A DNA stretch of 64,000 bases from Actinomadura spongiicola. GTDB lineage: Bacteria; Actinomycetota; Actinomycetes; Streptosporangiales; Streptosporangiaceae. The position numbers were made by a program, and so were the translations under genes. A model generated the notes under the pieces. It was given only the letters and a program-made list of their open reading frames with translations. It did no database searches and was not told where the DNA came from. Where the stretch lies: assembly GCF_003432485.1 (NCBI RefSeq), contig NZ_QVNQ01000008.1:310001-374000 (forward strand), given 5' to 3'. Below are positions 62,887 to 64,000 of this stretch, piece by piece (within the stretch, counting starts at the first letter, position 1; the number at the start of each line of letters is the position of its first letter).

Positions 62887-63281
62887 AGCGCGCGCTCGTA
62901 ACTCGCCCACGCGACGTGCGACTCGTGGAGCGTCACCGCGATGCCGTCGAGGCCGCGGGCGTGCTCGCCGAGCGCGCCCGCGTGGACCCGGTCGGCGAGC
63001 CGGTCGGCGACGACCTTGGCGAGGAACTCCGTGGAGGTGTTGATCCCGGCGAAGTCGGGCTCGTCGTCCAGGTTGCGGTAGTTCAGCGCGCCGAGGACCT
63101 CGCCGAGTTCGCGGGTGGCGAGGCCGATGTCGACGACGATGCCGTCCGGGTCGAGGTCGGCGCGGCGGAACGTCGCGTCCACGACGTAGGTGGCGCCGTG
63201 CAGCCGCTGCGCCGGTCCGAAGACCTCGCCGCGGAAACTGTGCGCGATCATGACATGGTCGCGAACGGTGATCGCGAACAA
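62883..63281 (-). CDS. 6-pyruvoyl-tetrahydropterin synthase / QueD-like protein
   Basis: A 132-residue T-fold enzyme. Fold markers: FAITVRDHVMIAHSFRG (first His ligand), RLHGATYVVDATF, DIGLATRELGEVLGALNYRNLDD, STEFLAKVVADRL, and the terminal VTLHESHVAWASY. Usual QueD/PTPS have HGHxY with two His zinc ligands and a catalytic Cys ~4 residues before; here the motif is LHGATY and no Cys precedes it, so zinc binding or chemistry may differ. Canonical members act on dihydroneopterin triphosphate. Coupled to the glycosyltransferase gene by ATGA. Confidence 0.88.
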   Translation of the reverse strand: MFAITVRDHVMIAHSFRGEVFGPAQRLHGATYVVDATFRRADLDPDGIVVDIGLATRELGEVLGALNYRNLDDEPDFAGINTSTEFLAKVVADRLADRVHAGALGEHARGLDGIAVTLHESHVAWASYERAL

Positions 63282-63305
63282 AGTGGATGCTCCCGTCGGT
63301 CGGTC

Positions 63306-63354
63306 GGGGTGTCGGGTCGGGATGTCAGGCTGGGGTGTCGGGTCGGAGCGTCAA
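63306..63354. repeat. Short direct repeat between dehydrogenase and PTPS-like genes
   Basis: GGGGTGTCGGGTCGG occurs at 63306-63320 and 63332-63346, a 26-base period; similar bases continue after each copy (GATGTCA, AGCGTCA). The spacer is otherwise featureless, and the repeat could be slippage or a tandem binding site. Confidence 0.6.
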
Positions 63355-64000
63355 TAGGTGATTCGGTGGCAGAGCGCGGGAAGTTCACCGCTCGCCAGTC
63401 GCGGCATGACCTCCGGCAGGTCCGCGAAACGGCTCTCCCCCGTGATCAGCGTGTCGAACGCGGGGTTCGCGAGCAGGCGCAGCGCCAGTGCCAGCCGGTC
63501 GGCGAAGCGGCGGCGGGACCGGCGGGCGGGCGCCACCATGCCGACCTGGCTGCCGCGGATGGTCAGCCGCCGCGAGTGGAAGAACTCCCCGAGGGGGACG
63601 GCGACGCGCCGGTCGCCGTACCAGCTCAGCTCGACGACCTCCCCGTCCGGCGCGAGCAGTTCCAGCGAGCGGGCCAGGCCCGTCTCGGTGGCGCTGGCGT
63701 GGACGACCAGGTCGCAGTCGCCGTCGGCCTCCTCGGGGAACGCGAACTCGACGCCGAACGCCCGCGCGACGTTCGCGCGGGACGGGTCGGTGTCGACGAG
63801 CTGGACGCGGCCTCCCGGGAGCCCGGCGAGGACTCCGGCGACCGCGCAGCCCACCATTCCGGCGCCGACGACGGCGATCCGGTCGCCGACGAGCGGCGCG
63901 GCGTCCCACAGCGCGTTCACGGCGGTCTCCACCGTCCCGGCGAGGACGGCGCGTTCCGGTGGCACGTCGTCGGGAACGGGGCTGACCGCGCTCGCCGGGA
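63351..64000 (-). CDS. MDR-type zinc-binding dehydrogenase (partial, C-terminal part)
   Basis: The last ~215 residues of a medium-chain dehydrogenase, open at the right window edge. The coenzyme domain is visible: ERAVLAGTVETAVNALWDA, DRIAVVGAGMVGCAVAGVLAG (NAD(P) motif), VQLVDTDPSRANVARAFG, DLVVHASATETGLARSL and VELSWYGDRRVAVPLGEFF. The catalytic zinc domain is off-window. It is first in the visible operon (dehydrogenase, PTPS-like, glycosyltransferase, methyltransferase, flippase). Substrate unknown. Confidence 0.88.
   Translation of the reverse strand, partial: PASAVSPVPDDVPPERAVLAGTVETAVNALWDAAPLVGDRIAVVGAGMVGCAVAGVLAGLPGGRVQLVDTDPSRANVARAFGVEFAFPEEADGDCDLVVHASATETGLARSLELLAPDGEVVELSWYGDRRVAVPLGEFFHSRRLTIRGSQVGMVAPARRSRRRFADRLALALRLLANPAFDTLITGESRFADLPEVMPRLASGELPALCHRITY

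Overview
The window reads as chromosomal DNA from a high-GC filamentous actinomycete. GC is very high at third codon positions, and GTG starts and ATGA/GTGA stop-start overlaps are frequent. The content also fits: aconitase, FprA, LanL-type lanthipeptide and bacteriohopanoid genes. A Streptosporangiales relative such as Actinomadura is my best guess from gene content, but no marker here proves the genus.

Layout. 1-2.6 kb: a MacB-type export system on the minus strand (lipoprotein, adaptor, ATPase, permease cut by the window edge). 2.7-5.6 kb: a secreted beta-propeller protein and an OmpR-type two-component pair. 5.7-9 kb: a fatty-acid beta-oxidation pair (thiolase plus hydratase/dehydrogenase). 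9-12.5 kb: amino-acid permease, FprA reductase and a small unknown gene. 12.5-15.2 kb: dxs and idi, which feed isoprenoid synthesis. 15.4-19.1 kb: small accessory genes (ASCH-like, Uma2, Mug glycosylase, TauE and LysE exporters). 19.1-23.4 kb: aconitase, with paired palindromes that look like MarR/TamR operators, then an APH-type kinase and a DUF1905 protein. 23.4-26.2 kb: a NACHT NTPase translationally coupled to a small membrane protein; the two share a short motif. 26.4-33.4 kb: a hopanoid operon (hpnC, hpnD, hpnE, prenyl synthase, shc, hpnH), convergent with a PAP2/WS-DGAT fusion. 35.6-42.6 kb: PadR/DUF1707 pair, NarL-type two-component pair, a large FtsX-like permease, and a LysR gene with a zinc-ribbon mini-gene. 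42.6-47.3 kb: an Entner-Doudoroff operon (edd-glk-eda) divergent from a ROK regulator.

47.7-56.3 kb holds the clearest specialised system: a class IV lanthipeptide cluster. It contains lanL, a prolyl-oligopeptidase-like peptidase, a 51-residue precursor closely resembling venezuelin, and two half-size ABC exporters. A perfect hairpin separates precursor and exporters, and a bidirectional terminator ends the unit. 58.7-64 kb carries a PAP2 gene, a creatininase-family gene and a tightly coupled minus-strand operon (MDR dehydrogenase, PTPS/QueD-like protein, glycosyltransferase, methyltransferase, flippase-like protein). The last group looks like part of an uncharacterised pterin- or pyrimidine-linked pathway that continues beyond the window.

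How parts connect: dxs and idi make C5 units, the prenyl synthase makes farnesyl diphosphate, HpnC/D/E make squalene, SHC cyclises it, and HpnH starts side-chain addition. HpnG and HpnO are absent here. All functional calls rest on reading motifs; no database search was run.
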